Shown here one piece after another: positions 50,001 through 63,179 of a stretch of DNA of 64,000 bases. The stretch is from Dillenia suffruticosa (lineage: Eukaryota > Streptophyta > Magnoliopsida > Dilleniales > Dilleniaceae): NCBI GenBank assembly GCA_033439265.1, contig JAVTVX010000016.1, forward strand, positions 19,948,701 to 20,012,700. The letters are read 5' to 3'. Position 1 is the stretch's first letter; every line of letters begins with the position of its first letter. Below the pieces are notes generated by a model. It was not told where the DNA came from. It made no database searches and was given only the letters and a program-made list of their open reading frames with translations. Made by a program: the position numbers and the translations under genes.

Positions 50001-53000
50001 TATTTATTTTCAAATTTCGAATCACAGATTAGATTAATGGATCTGATTTTTTAATTTCATTAAGCCGATTATATATTAATATTAATAATTGATTAATTAC
50101 AAACCCACAGAGGATTAATGGCTCATTTTGCAACACAAGCACTAGAATTGGGAAAGATTTTGGCATCACCGACCGTCACCGGCGAGGTGGGTCATCTGAA
50201 CAGCTCATCGTGAACTGTGGTTTACCCATGTTTTCTTTTGAGTCTGGATCAAGTGCATCTGCTCTTCAAATACTTAGGTGGTCAGAAGCTAGTTTCAAAC
50301 CTCGAGATCAAGGCTTTCCTTGGGGTGAAAAGTGAATAAAAAAATCGAAGGGGAAGTAAAAATAGAGAAAAATGTCACCTTTTACTCGTTTGATAAGAAG
50401 GGAAACGCGGAGAGAAAGTAAAAGTGGAATGCAATCCCTTCCCATCTCTTTTGAGAAATTATTTATGTTTCAATGAACGAAAATGAAAAGAAACGAAAAT
50501 TTTGGACAAATGTATTTATTTTTCCTCTTTAATATTTATGAAATTATCTTTTTATCTTTTTATTTCAATTTTATTTAATATAAAGTAATAAAATTTAATT
50601 TCCTTCATCAATTTTATTGGATAAATTATTTTTCTAATTTTACTTTTTTTGCATTAATATTCTAATTTTATTTAATATAAAATAATAATAAAAATAATTT
50701 ATAAAAAATAAGAAAAATATATTAAATAACTATTTTTTAGAGAAAAATATATTTTTAGAACAATATTTTAAATTAAAAAAAAAATTTATATTTTGAGAAA
50801 TATTAAAAATATTATTTTATAAGGGTATAATAATAAATAAGATGGTATTTTCTTTCACTTTTCATTCCAACCAAATAATAAAAAATACCACCCATTTCCT
50901 TATATTTCATCCCTACTGAACAAAAAAAAAAAAAAAAGAAAATGCATTCATTTCGATCAGATAAAGTAAATCTCTTCCTTCCGCGAACCAAATTTACCCT
51001 AAATTTTGGGTTTGTCATTTGGAAAACATTATACTCTCGGGAGGACTCACCTTCTTGGTGGTTTCTTTTTTGAGAAGTGTGTATAAATGAATTTGATACC
51101 AAAATTTTTAGTTTAGCAACTCATCTAGATGGAAAGATTAAGAGAGAAAAAAAAAAAATAAATAAATAAAGGAGAGAAACCTATGACTTTTCTCTCCTTT
51201 GAGAGTTTAGATATGATTGAAAAGGATGAATTTGGATGGATATGAGATCCATCCAAATTTTAAATTTTTTCTCTCACAAAAATAGAAAGAAATGTAAGAG
51301 AAAGAAAATATTAAAATTAAATATTTTTATATTCTAAAAATACCCTTTAAGATGAAAGTAAAATTTTTTATTCTTAATAAATCTAATTTCTTTTCTTTTT
51401 TTTTTTAATTTTTATTTTTTATAAAACTCACAAACAACACATTGAGAAAATTAATTTTTCTCTTCTTTTCTTTTCAAAACTTCCAAGCATACAGTAAGTC
51501 TTGGAAATAAGAAAATAAACGTTAAGAGAGTCAATAATTAAAATGAGTTTTACGGTATTCGAACCGAATTAATTGGATAATTCGGATATCGGTTGGTTTA
51601 ACACAAAAAAAATAAATAAATGAATTTGATATATTGTTTCGGTCTCTTGTGTACAGAACCGACTCAACATTTAATTCAATGATTTATTATTTATAATCAT
51701 TTATTTTGAATATAATATTGAAACTCACTCTTGCATTTATGTATAGTATGACACATCAAATAATATCACTATTTTTGGTACGGTTAGAATGGACCATAGT
51801 TAAGCTTTAAGCTTGTTTATAGTAAATTTTTTATCTTTATTAATTTATTTTTTAAGTTTTGAATCTTAATTCTAAAATTAGAAATATAAATAATTGTGTT
51901 TAAAATTATCTTTAAATTATTTGTGGTTAAAAATATTTGAAATGACATATTAGTGTCTAGTAAACATTGCGTTAATGTCATGTTATTTTATTTTTAAATT
52001 ATTTTTAATTAAATAGATTTGTCTATTTTATGTAATGCCATTGTGAATCCTTCATATGCAAATAATTTTAAAAGTGAGCAAAATATAAATTATTTATATA
52101 TTTAACACGAAAATAAAGATTTTATCTCAACCCAGATATATCAAATAAACATTTCATTATAACTCTACTAAACCCATAAACGGACAGTCGATCTAATAGA
52201 ATAGAATACTAGATCTATTAATCAAATTTTGAGTTCAAAATTTAAAAATAGAAAATATTATATTAAGAGAGCCATTCTCTAAATAGGGTTTTGTAAATAG
52301 TGGAATCGAATTAGTCGAAATATAATTCGATAAAAAAAATAATAATGATGGTGAAGCAAAAATTTATAGAGCTGGAGAGTGGTCCGCTATAGCCGGTCGC
52401 ATAAGCATTTTGCGCAGTAGATTCCCTGGGCCTGGCCTTAGGCCTAGGCCTTTTCCGCCCTTTCCCTTTTTAAATTAGACCTCTGATAAACATTTTGCAC
52501 CTTTTAAGTCCCAATTTTATGACCTACAAACATTGCGGATCGAAGGGCCAGGCCACGTTCTTAAGCCTCGTGAGGTTCTGGGTGGCATCCCGCCGAACTG
52601 TCATGGCTTCTTGGACCTCTTTGGCATCAAAATCCCATTCTCTTTTTATTTTTTTTATTATACAGATATTTGAATACGGATCATGGGATTAGAGAGGGGA
52701 TTGACTATTTCATATATCTATGTTTTGCACTTTTTTTTTTCTTGATCACCTGATATTTGGGTTACTTGATTAATTTGGTTTGAGTATTATGGAGTTTAAT
52801 TTAGAGATTTGAGCTTCTAGCACTTATTTTTTTATTCTCAAAATTTGAATTTGAGATTTTAATGAAAAGAGTCTAATATTCTGTTACATATCCACGGAAT
52901 ATTGATTCTTCTTTTGGTATAAAGAAAATATGGTTAAAGAGAATACTCACAATAACATTGTATTAAAAATATGTTAGTGCAGTATTTGCACAGGTATTGA

Positions 53001-54349
53001 GATGATACTGTAATGGTTCACGAGCATTAGTATTTTACATTAATTGCAGAGGGGGAAGGGGGGGAGGGAGAGAGAGAGAGAGAAATGGTTCTTGGAGGGT
53101 CACTTTTTGTCCTGCAACCCGTCTCAAATATCAGCCTTTTTGAGCCAATCTTAATGCCATAATTTTTACCTTGTAGCACCCAAAATTCCAGTTCTAAAGT
53201 TTGCTAATATTACCACTTTTCCTCAACTATGCTTTAGTGAACTTGTTTGCTTCGAAGTCTGGTTGATCTCTTATAATATGATATATCTGGTGAATGAATC
53301 CATAAAGATAGGTGGAAATAGTTTCTCTAGTTTCACCATAAGTTTAAGCTAGGCTTGAAATCCCATTTTATGTGACATGGACTTCCCTCTAGTAATTTGA
53401 GAGTAAGATTGATTATGGACTGCTCCCTAAATTTCTATACAGTGGGCGACATGCTTGACATTGGTTGCTTACTGTTAGGGTCGAAGTCAGAATTTTAATA
53501 TGGGGACTAAATCTGTTTTATACGATCAATGAATTATAACTAAACTGACACTAACCTCATTCTCTTTAAAGATTTCAAGTTCGAGCTTTTCCTATATAAA
53601 AAAAAAGCTCGATCTAGACGCTATAGGAAAAATAGTAATAAATAAGTTAAATATAAAGGTCGAAATCTATTCTCAAAAAGAAAAACTTGATATCCAAGTC
53701 TTATAATAGCAAACATCCCTACATTTAAGGGAGAAAAAGGGATTTTGGAGGATTGGGACATTTATTTTGGTTGACGGGCTAATTTCAGAAATATGATGAT
53801 GGCTGGGGACTCATGAAATAAATATTCAAACAAATAAATTCAAAATATAGGGGCCCAGTCCCCGACTTTGTCCCTGCTTTTTCCCCCATTCGACTTTTCT
53901 TTATTTCAATCAGGTCCCTTATAATTTTCACCTCTAGCTGTTTAACCTCTTATATGACTTTACGAAGATTAACATAACATGTGGATGACACACATAGGAT
54001 TAGATCAGCGTGCATTAAAAAATTTAGTGTAATCGAATGTTTAGAGCAGTTAAGTTTAAATTAATTTGTAGCTTTGATCGTGTTAAAAATGAACTAATTA
54101 ATTCACGTAAAAATGTAAGAATGGATAAGTTATATCGATACAAATGGAGCTAAGTCCTTTCATTCCGACATATATCAAGCTTTAAGAGTTGGAGCTTCTG
54201 GGATTAATCCCATGTTTTAGTGGCGTTGTTCATGTTAGTTAACTAAGCCATTCTATAAGACTATTCTACTCTACAAAGGGGACCAAAATGTTGAAGATTT
54301 GTATTTAATTGTGTGATTTAACTCTATACAACAAGCATATTTATGCGTT

Positions 54350-54424
54350 CTCGTAGAGACACCTGAGTAGTAAAGAGTTTTTATTCAAGTTTCTTCCTCA
54401 AGTCTTATATAACAAAAAAAAAAG
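54350..54424 (+). repeat. Truncated SINE-like repeat
   Basis: The text acacctgagtagtaaagagt and the A-rich end match the family seen at 63180-63311, with the middle missing. Confidence 0.3.
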
Positions 54425-54512
54425 TATATATATATGCAAGAGAACTTCGTGCATACTCAATTATACACTTATGTGATTGAGGGATTTGTGCCATTGGTGC
54501 CAATGATAAACG

Positions 54513-54616
54513 GTCATCATTAACCTCTATTTAGCATGTCCAGACTCCAATAAGTTTGGAAACTGTCATCATTAACCTTTATATAGTATGTCTAGACTCC
54601 AATAAGTTTGGAAAAT
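54513..54616. repeat. 52-bp tandem duplication
   Basis: Two adjacent units, 54513-54564 and 54565-54616, start gtcatcattaacct and end aataagtttggaaa, with about five differences. Confidence 0.85.
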
Positions 54617-54705
54617 TTTTATGTTAAGTTCGAATTCGAGACCTTTATAACGAAAAGAAGAACGATACCAGTTGAATTATATCTCATTGATATTTTTACG
54701 TCAAC
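54617..54705 (-). repeat. SINE-like tRNA-derived head
   Basis: On the minus strand it reads ATCAATGAGATATAATTCAA then CTGGTATCGTTC, followed by a B box-like CTCGAATTCGAACTT. No tail or target duplication was defined. Confidence 0.35.
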
Positions 54706-56049
54706 TCTGCGATACTATAGGAGCAAGGTATCGTCGTCAGAGGGTATTCTTTGGGCGGAACACTTAAAACTTAGGAACTGATCCAAATCATAATAGATTC
54801 ACCAAAAGTATAGTGATTGCTCACAAGTTTGAAACTCCAATTGCCATGCTAGGTTCCCAAATTGCACACATAAGTTATCATTTGTACAGGTGAAGCCTAG
54901 TTGACTAAGGTTGCACATGGCTTGCTACTGGCTATTGTTTGTCGGTCATGAGCTTGAGTGTAAAATATTTAAACTAAATTTTATACTATTAAATCAATAA
55001 ATATCCGATGATTAAGATTACGTGACTTTCTCCCTCATCTCTCTCTTTTGTCACTTCTTCGCTCCTCTTCCTCGACAATGGCAAGACACACCTGCACTGC
55101 CATACCGATTCACCATAATAGAAATTAGAAATTTAGTAATTTTTTCATATAAATAATTAAAATAATTCTCTCCACTGTATTAAATTTTTAGAAGGGACGA
55201 TATTTACATAAAATATAAGATGATAACAAAGTAGAATCATGTGCTTATTTTAAACCATGATAGGCTCTTTTTTACTTTATTTAATAATTTCACGTGATTG
55301 AATAAATCATCCAACGAGTAAAAGAGAGTAAAGAAATAATGGTTATATAAAATATAAGAAATAAAATAAATAATACAACAACTGCCACAAAGGCCAATTC
55401 ACCATGTTTTTAGCCACTAGAGCTCTCTTTTGCGACCAAAATATGTAGCACCATTGCAGTCACCGCTACTTGTACCACCATCTTCACATGCTGCTCCGGA
55501 TAGATACCACTCTTCGTTTCAACCCCCTTCCTCTTCTCTCTCTCTCTCTCGCTCTCTCTCTCCCCATGAAAACATAAACCCATTTCGGGTTTCCAATTCC
55601 CAAAACCAGAACCCATTTTTTATATGAAAACAAAAACACGAAGACTTTCAAATTGCAAGCTTGACATCCATTTTAAGAGAATTACAGAATGTTTTGATTT
55701 AGAAAAGATCACAAAACCAGAACCCAGTTCACATGTTTTTGCTTTTTATCTAAAAAAGATGAGGTTTTGAGTAGACTCAAATCCGCTCTCTCTTGATGCC
55801 TGATTAAACCTTCCGGCACCTTCCAAACTTCAAATTATTATCTTTTCAGTTTACGTGGTTGAATCATGACCAGAAAAAGAAAATGAAACTTGCCAAAATT
55901 CAAACTATGTTTATATAAGTAATTACCATATGGAATTCTACATAAATGCATGAAAGAAATACCTTTAGTAATGGCTCTTCTAAAACCAATACCAAGAACT
56001 AGCAGTTTAAGCCATCAGCGTAATCCGATGCCATAAAACACTTTCAGCA

Positions 56050-56483
56050 TTAATTTTTAATAACAGAGGTCACCATTAGGATCGGGAACGGTAACGTTCT
56101 GGGGATAAGAAACACCCTATCTTTGACATCTATGTAGAAGGTTTGTATAATAAAACATGAGTCCCAACCATCTTTCATGATTGTGACATTCACTTTACCA
56201 TACTCGCAAAAGCAAGTTGCTTGATGCAACCTCTATCGTCCGCAGTGACGGGTATCAGACGCGCAACAGATCCTCCGGGCGAAACATGTAGATAAGGGTC
56301 ATGGGGGTAATCACAATGCACCACCAATGTTTCACCCGAAGTAAGATGGTTGCTCACAACCATCGATACATTAGCTTGTGCAGTTATATCAAACTCTGCG
56401 GATGCATTCCATAAACGAGGTTCCCAAAACGCACATGGGAGTAACACCAAGAAGGCGTAGCTTAGTCGACTAAGGTCGAACAT
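56050..56483 (-). pseudogene. S-protein homologue (SPH)-like secreted protein, probably frameshifted
   Basis: An ATG at 56483 opens a 97-residue frame ending at 56190. It has a hydrophobic signal-like N-terminus (LSYAFLVLLPCAFW), then VSMVVSNHLTSGETLVVHC and YLHVSPGG. This is the N-terminal half of the plant self-incompatibility S1/SPH fold. The family's second half appears in another frame downstream: TCFCEYGKVNVTI and then GWDSC, stopping at 56050. A one- or two-base change near 56215-56240 would account for the switch. A TATA box lies 48 bp upstream, so the locus may still be transcribed. SPH proteins are small secreted cysteine-bearing proteins, mostly of unknown role outside Papaver pollen rejection. 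The alternative is a genuine 97-residue truncated protein. Confidence 0.6.
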
Positions 56484-56530
56484 TGCTTTAATCCTTTGTT
56501 GGGTAGTATTCTGTTCATGTGCTAATGCAT

Positions 56531-56540
56531 CTTTTATATG
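56531..56540 (-). promoter_or_regulatory. TATA box of the SPH-like gene
   Basis: CATATAAAAG on the minus strand, 48 bp upstream of the ATG. Confidence 0.55.
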
Positions 56541-56581
56541 TTCGAATGTAGAGTTTTTAAAGTTTTTAACGTTTCTATTAT

Positions 56582-56756
56582 ATTTTTTATACTATACTGA
56601 TCAGTATCTGAAATCATTAATCCGGTTCAGAACTAACAATGACCCATTTAAGGGGTTACTCTCCTAACGTAGTTTTTTTTATGCCTAACATGCGAGTCGA
56701 ATTCAGAAACTTGATTAAAAAATCTAGCGCTACATTCCACTAGACCAACTATCCGT
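56582..56756 (-). mobile_element. tRNA-derived SINE, best copy of its family here
   Basis: On the minus strand it starts GGATAGTTGGTCTAGTGGAA (tRNA-like A box), has GAATTCGACTC (B box-like) and ends in A/T-rich AGTATAAAAAAT. It sits just upstream of the SPH-like promoter. No clear target duplication was found. Confidence 0.6.
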
Positions 56757-58351
56757 ATGATATCTTGCTTATTTTTTTTTTTGGTACAATCAAATGACTA
56801 ATTAGGCCAACGTATAACACTTATTAATTAGTCTTGGGGCTTATCTATTATCTTTGTAAAGTTTAATATGATTTATTGGTAAAAAAATAAATAACCTACT
56901 ATTTATTCAAATGCTATAACGTTGAAATCTTATACCAATCATTTTCTTGTAAGTTAATTTTTATCAAAAAAAAGAAAGAATTTCGATGAACTTGAATTAT
57001 TTCTATCACTTTGAAAAATATACGATTGGTTTGTTCCCATGTGCATATGTTGTAAAATCATTAACTTTGCTATGGCCGATTTTAAATCTGGGTAAAGGAG
57101 AAAGATTATATTAGATAGCCGATCAGTGTAAAAGTAAAACAAAAGTTTATGTATGGATTTTTATAATATTGTAATATAAAATAGATTACAATGATATAAA
57201 AGAATTTATATAGTCGATTCTATTTAGTGATATAAAAATTTGATTGTTATTATTTATATTATAAAAAATTGAAAATAATATAATAAAATCCTAATGTTTT
57301 GAGCGAATTACAAGTATAACAACCATTACTGTTCTATATTATTATTATATTAATAAAAAACTAATGATATTATCATAAAATCACATTTGGAGATATATAA
57401 TAATGACAATGACAATAATTAAATACAAATATAAAATACCATAAAATTTAAAAATTTTTGGTTATTCGGGTTCGGGATCCCCTGTCCAAACCCTAATTTT
57501 TTTTGGATGATGTGGTATAATATCACGAACTTGTAGAAGGGCCACATCCGGGTTGGTTTTGGTTCAAGTTAGCTCTTGTCACCTCTAAACCCCAAAGATC
57601 AATCTATTTGCACGGTTTCACACTATTCAACCAACAATTACATCTTATTTTATTTTATTTTTTACATCTTTCACTAGCTAAGATGATTAGGGAAAGAGGC
57701 CTAACTACGAAGAAAATCAATTATAAAAGAGGCTCTTCTCGTGTGATCCTTTGCTTAATATTATATGTATGTATATATGTATGTATGTATGATCCTAGTT
57801 TAGGTCAGCTATCAAACTCATTGGAGTAATAGAGGCAGGTGCACTGACCTGGTTGGAATTGGAATCATCTCACAAAGATTGTGAGAATCGATAAGCTGAC
57901 TCAGAACAAACCAGGGGTGGATAGAGAGAGAGAGAGAGGATTGTGCTGCTATATTTATGCAGCCCCACTTAACTTGGCTGATTAAATCAATAACCTTGTC
58001 CGGTGCCAAAGATGAAGTCTTATGTTTATGTATTCATCTCCATTGAACTACAATTGTTTGAGAGATTAAAGGGTTATGTAGCTACTTTTCGTATTGCTAT
58101 ACAACAATCAAAACATAATTCATTATCCAGATCTTGCCATTTTCGTACATTTGATACTTTAAAAACATTATAAATAGAAACGTTACTGCGAGGTGGACAT
58201 AATTCTTACAACCCTTTGTATATGGAGGGGGTGGAAGGCATACATCATAGTTCCACAATACCCCAAAATCCCAACACAAACATAGTACCACACCTAAATC
58301 ACTTACATATGCGTATGATGTAAGTTTATAATTGTGGGCTGAACGAAATGA
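56757..58351. other. Intergenic region without recognisable genes
   Basis: AT-rich DNA with a (TATG/ATGT)n-like run near 57764-57792 and a short GA run near 57918-57938. The frames at 57608-57829 and 57818-58009 show no domain. Confidence 0.45.
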
Positions 58352-58657
58352 TCATGGTTTAGTTTCGCTCTTGCTTGGGGAGCACATAGTGGAACCAAGA
58401 GTCTGATAATTGGCATATCGGCTAGGAGCTGAAGAAAAATGAAGCCCTTTGGGCAAGCACGCATTTATCTCCCCGGTATGGCCACCACGACGATTTCGAC
58501 CATGATTCTGTCTGGGCTTGAAAGTCGTGTAGTCATGGTCAGAGTTCGGATCAGGTCTAGTTGCAGTTACAACCTTAGTTGGGTTACTCGTAGGGACCAA
58601 AGGAGACAAAATGAGGAAAAGATGTAGAAGGACAATGCAGAAGGGAGATTGAGGCAT
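58352..58657 (-). CDS. Secreted peptide precursor with IDA-like C-terminal motif (putative)
   Basis: A 101-residue frame without intron. Residues 1 to about 25 are a signal peptide (MPQSPFCIVLLHLFLILSPL). The middle is hydrophilic (TRPDPNSDHDYTTF, then KPRQNHGRNRRGGH). Near the C-terminus lies CLPKGLHFSSAPSRYANYQ. The segment LHFSSAPSRYAN can be aligned with the IDA/IDL core PIPPSAPSKRHN (shared SAPS and N, with R for K). This suggests a precursor of the INFLORESCENCE DEFICIENT IN ABSCISSION-like family, perhaps of the divergent IDL6/7 type, whose processed peptides signal through HAESA-type receptor kinases. The Pro-rich start of the canonical core is missing, so the assignment is tentative. 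It could be another secreted peptide family. A TATA-like element lies about 80 bp upstream. Confidence 0.55.
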   Translation of the reverse strand: MPQSPFCIVLLHLFLILSPLVPTSNPTKVVTATRPDPNSDHDYTTFKPRQNHGRNRRGGHTGEINACLPKGLHFSSAPSRYANYQTLGSTMCSPSKSETKP

Positions 58658-58735
58658 TTGTGCTAAGTGGAATATATTCGTGTAATGTTTTTGATGTTTT
58701 TCTTAGTTTGAGTTGTGGGTTTTAAGGAAAGGTGT

Positions 58736-58745
58736 CTTATAGTGA
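58736..58745 (-). promoter_or_regulatory. TATA-like element of the secreted-peptide gene
   Basis: CACTATAAGA on the minus strand, about 80 bp upstream of the ATG. Confidence 0.4.
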
Positions 58746-59592
58746 GCGACTTTTGGATATTGTTGACAAGTAAAATGGCCTTAAATGGGCTCGTGAGTAA
58801 CAAGAAATCTCAACTAAAAAACCAGCTCATTGCTTAGCAAGCTCTTGCAAACTCCTACCATTCAAGTAGTTGTGTAGTGAGGTGGGGAGGGGTGTAGTCC
58901 TGATCTTTACCTTTGACAAATGTAGGTGAGATGGGGCTCGTGCACTTCATGAATGCCTCTTCTAGGATTTTTTTTTTTTTTTTTCCAAATTCAAATGTCC
59001 TTCACTTGATTTCAAATATTGATACCAATAAATGCCAGATGAGAGGGGAAAGATAATCATCTCACATAGATTAGACTAAAGTATAAGCTTCCTTACTGAA
59101 AATTGTTCTCACCATACAGTCTCTTTTTAAATTAATTTAAATAAATACATTTACATTAAATTCAATAAATTTATGAAAATTTTTTCAAACAGAATTGAAA
59201 ATGAAATATCCTAATAAATTATTTTTATATTATTTTTTTAAAAAAAGTACTAATAAATTATTTTTTATTTTGTTAGGAAAATATCATAGGTTAAACATGT
59301 GTTTAACGAAGAAACTAAAGCGAAAAAAAAAAAGGCAATTTCGGAGTTAACTCATTCAGGTCAACACGACACATCACTCTCATGTGAACACATGTAAGCA
59401 TACGGCTTGACCACGTCACCATTGGTAGCTCACCTGTATGGATAACAATCTATCAGATGACACTTCACTCGTAACACATCATCTATCCTCACCTGTCTAG
59501 CCGTGTTGAGTAGTAATTGGGAATCTATGCTTTTCAGATTTGCCAACGTGGACTTAGATCTTCTGTACAACTACTAGCACGACATATTTAAT

Positions 59593-59721
59593 ATGGTTAA
59601 TAGACATTGAGCGATAAATAATTTTTATTTAAATATCTTTTTTAATATTTAATACTCTAAACTTTATAAATATATATATTTTTATAATTTTCATAATTCT
59701 TATATAACAAAAAAAATTTGG
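59593..59721 (+). mobile_element. SINE-like repeat with 10-bp target duplication
   Basis: Flanked by CATATTTAAT at 59583-59592 and 59722-59731. The internal text (gagcgataaataatttttat, then an A-rich end after cttatataac) matches the 63180-63311 copy. Confidence 0.4.
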
Positions 59722-61037
59722 CATATTTAATTTGAAGCCGAGTTTGATAAGAATTTGAAATAAAATGATACACTTATCTTTTCTATTTCTAACGAGGGAA
59801 CACAGACCGTGGTAGTTTTTATTTTAAAAAATTAATTTACATAGAAGAGACTTAAATTCAAAATCTTCGAAGACAATGAGGTGATACCAGTCGTGGCACG
59901 AGTCATTGACGGACCACGAGCTTGTGCTAGAAAATTAACTCGATTTAGGTCAAGCGGTAGACAAATTAGTAAATTGTCCCTATTATTTTAGATCAAATAT
60001 TGAAGTTGTTTTTAGAAATTTGATTTACATGGCAAATTGTTTCTTTTATATTATTTTGGGTAAATACTCAGTAATTCAGCCTTCAACCATTCCATTTTTC
60101 AATGGATTAAGTGAATTTTTAGTGTCAAAGCTTGATGAAATTACTATATATATTTATTTTTTTTATAGTTCATTAGGAAGACATTATCTTTTTCAAATAG
60201 GAAAAAGAGGTGTTCTTTTTTTTGGTTGTATAAGGATTTAAACCTGAAATTATCATAGTAGAGAATGAGAGTTTGTATCATTAGACTGTCTCCTTGGGGA
60301 CATAGAGAAAAAGAGGTGTGGGAGTTCGCTTGATCATTGATTTTAAGCCCATTTATGTTCTTGTACGGACACTTAAGAATTCTTATTCAAATATCTTTTT
60401 CGAGATCTTATATTTAAAAATGAATTTTAGATATTTATAGTTCAAATGAATCGAAAACTAAAAATATCGAATAATGTTTAATATTTAAAAAAATATATAT
60501 TTAATTTTAAAAATATTTTAACTAATTTAAAATTACTCAAATTTAAAAAATTTTGAATTTTAGGTATTGGCAAAATGTGAGACGTGTTCGTGGCCCAGCT
60601 TAAATAAGTGAACATGGACATATACTGGGGCCGATAGCCAGAATACAAAGCCCATAAACCTTTGTAGGCCACAATGGGGGATTAGTTTGGTTCTGTCACT
60701 GTATGGGCCCATATAGTCAACAATCATTTAATCTTTTTAGATGAAAACTTCTCTCTCTTTTTTTTTTTAATTTGATGATCGATATCTGAGATAATCGACT
60801 AATCTCATTCAAGTATTATAAGGTACAATTTAAAGATAAACTCTTCTAATATCTGTTTTTTACTTTCAAAACTTGAAATCGAAATTTTAATTAAATAAAT
60901 TTAATATCGTGTTATTAAACTCATAAGCCGTCGGTGATAAGCAGTTCATGACTTTTGTCTAGGAGTAAGGTAGGAGCACATAAAAATTTTCACGAGAAAA
61001 TCATTCGATCCTTCTTCAATCATTTAATCTTTTGTTG

Positions 61038-61106
61038 GGAAACCAATGCTTTAGAAGGATCAAAATAGAGTTTCTCTATTTTGATCCTTCTAAAGCATTG
61101 GTTTCC
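61038..61106. repeat. Perfect 33-bp inverted repeat (hairpin) with 3-base loop
   Basis: The left arm 61038-61070 starts GGAAACCAATGCTTTAG and ends AAAATAGAG. The right arm 61074-61106 is its exact reverse complement, with TTT between. A further partial copy (gatcaaaatagagaaggat) follows at about 61116-61134. Confidence 0.95.
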
Positions 61107-61144
61107 TAGCTAAAGATCAAAATAGAGAAGGATTAATAGGGTTT

Positions 61145-61225
61145 AAACCAGTGAGTTATATCTCAAATGACACAATTTTTCTTTCTTTTTGTAATGATTT
61201 CAAGTTCGAATCTCTTTATATATAT
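61145..61225 (+). repeat. SINE-like tRNA-derived head
   Basis: AGTGAGTTATATCTCAAATG and then a B box-like CAAGTTCGAATCTC, running into TA repeats. It is related to the minus-strand copy near 54617-54705. Confidence 0.35.
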
Positions 61226-63179
61226 ATATATCTATATATATATATAATATATAAATTGAGTTTACGTGGATTTGAGACCCACAAAGAATATTAAAGGCAC
61301 GTCTATTAAAGAATTATCTTATAGTATTGGTGTTAGATAAAAATTTCGATATATGAAAACTTTTTAACACTAACATTTTCCCATTTTCAAAAAATTTTTC
61401 TTTTCAAAACATCTAAATATGTTAAATTAATTAATATTTATATTAAATTTTTTATATTTTTATATTTATGTTTTTTTCTACATTTAATGAATTGTTTGCT
61501 TATTTAATTATAATTATAAATTTTATATTTTTTAGTTAATAATTACATATTTAATCATTTTAAATTATTATTATACAATATAACTATTCTATTATTTTAC
61601 ATTAAATAATTAATATTTACCTAAAAATTATTATCTTTTTTATGTTTATACATTTTCTCACATTTTCATTTTTCTTATCCTTACAAAGTGTCTTTTTTCG
61701 CATAATTTTGTATTCATTTCTATTTCTCCATTTTCGTTTCCGTAAAGTCTAGGATAAAAATGTATAGAAAATAATACTAACATATTTACAATTTTATTGG
61801 TAATTCTTCACACATCACAGAAGCCGGGGAGGGAGAGAGCAATTAGTTGCTAAAAATTTCCAATATTTAATAAAAAAAATAAAACTTCTGTAAATAGAAA
61901 TCAAATTTTTTTTCAAGAAAAAAAAAGAAAATTTAAATTGTTTAATGTTAGTAATTTTTTTAATTAAATGTCATGCATGATATCAACTCAGCTAAACTCG
62001 ATTTTATCCAAAGTGGGTATTTGATCAATCAAGTCTTATCAATTTTTAGCTAATCATGCAATGTGATTTCAAGTGATTGAAAATTAATATAGGAAAAGAA
62101 ATAAAAAGCTTATGGGTCAATAAACTTTCATTTTCCTTCTCCAAGAAAATGAAAAATGAAAGAAAATTAAGTTTAGTTCATTAATGTTAGATATGGGACC
62201 AACAAACACTCTATTTAGTTAATAAGAGTACTAAATCTCTTAATCAAATTTCGGGTACTAAGAATTATATTGAGAGAACTCCACCCTGAGTTAGACCTGA
62301 CAGCGCTTAAACCGAATTAATTGAACTATAACTTCAGATTTCAGTTGATTTAATATCCAAAAATTAATGTTGGACATGGTGTTCTCTAAGCTAGTATTTT
62401 ACAATGCATCCATTTTATTTATCCAACGCAAAGAAGAACAAATCATAGTGGATCCATATCTTACTTATTTAATAAATTCCTACTCCAAATTCCAAAAGAA
62501 AAGGTTTTGGATCTGATCCGATTTCACACACATAATTGTGGTTAACATAAAATTAAGCACACATACTAAGGGTTGAAATAACCCATGTTTTAACGCAAAC
62601 AATATTAAACAAAGGATTATCTCTCTTAATCTATTGGATTAGTTCTCAGGTTCCAAAGATGCTTAGCCTAATTAATTGCTTAAACCAAGCGTTAAACAAG
62701 TCTAATTATGACTTAGGTTCTTTAGTTAGGTCCCTTTATCTTAAACGATATATCGCAATAATTTTATCAAGAATCGAATCTCTCATTAGTACTACCTTGT
62801 CTATCATCTTTATCGTCCCAAATCCATAGTCAATTTTCGTGTAGGTAGTTGCCGTGATCGGACGATTATCAATTAGTCAATAATCATGTGAATAGATTTA
62901 AATCTATTGGTTGTTTGAACTTATTTCTTTTTATTTATTGATATTTACACTTTCCATCTATTCTTACACTTTCATTTTTTGTATTTTATGTTAAGAAATA
63001 ATACTAACTGTGTGCAAATACTTTTAGAATAAATACAAACTATACAAATCAAATGAAAAATAATATGATTCCAAAATTGGAAAAACAAAAGACAATTCTA
63101 AAATTTTAGATTTTGGAACACAATTTGAAGGAAACATAGCTAGATGACCAACGATTACATAGTTAGAACCCTCTTTGCG

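Larger units (their letters stand above)
47100..56049. other. AT-rich intergenic region without recognisable genes
   Basis: The first few hundred bases are RTFL promoter. The rest holds decayed SINE-like fragments (near 52740-52900), a GC-richer patch near 52380-52640 with no known protein, a 52-bp tandem duplication at 54513-54616, a SINE-like element near 54600-54700 and CT-rich runs near 55530-55562. Short frames here lack family motifs. Confidence 0.5.
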
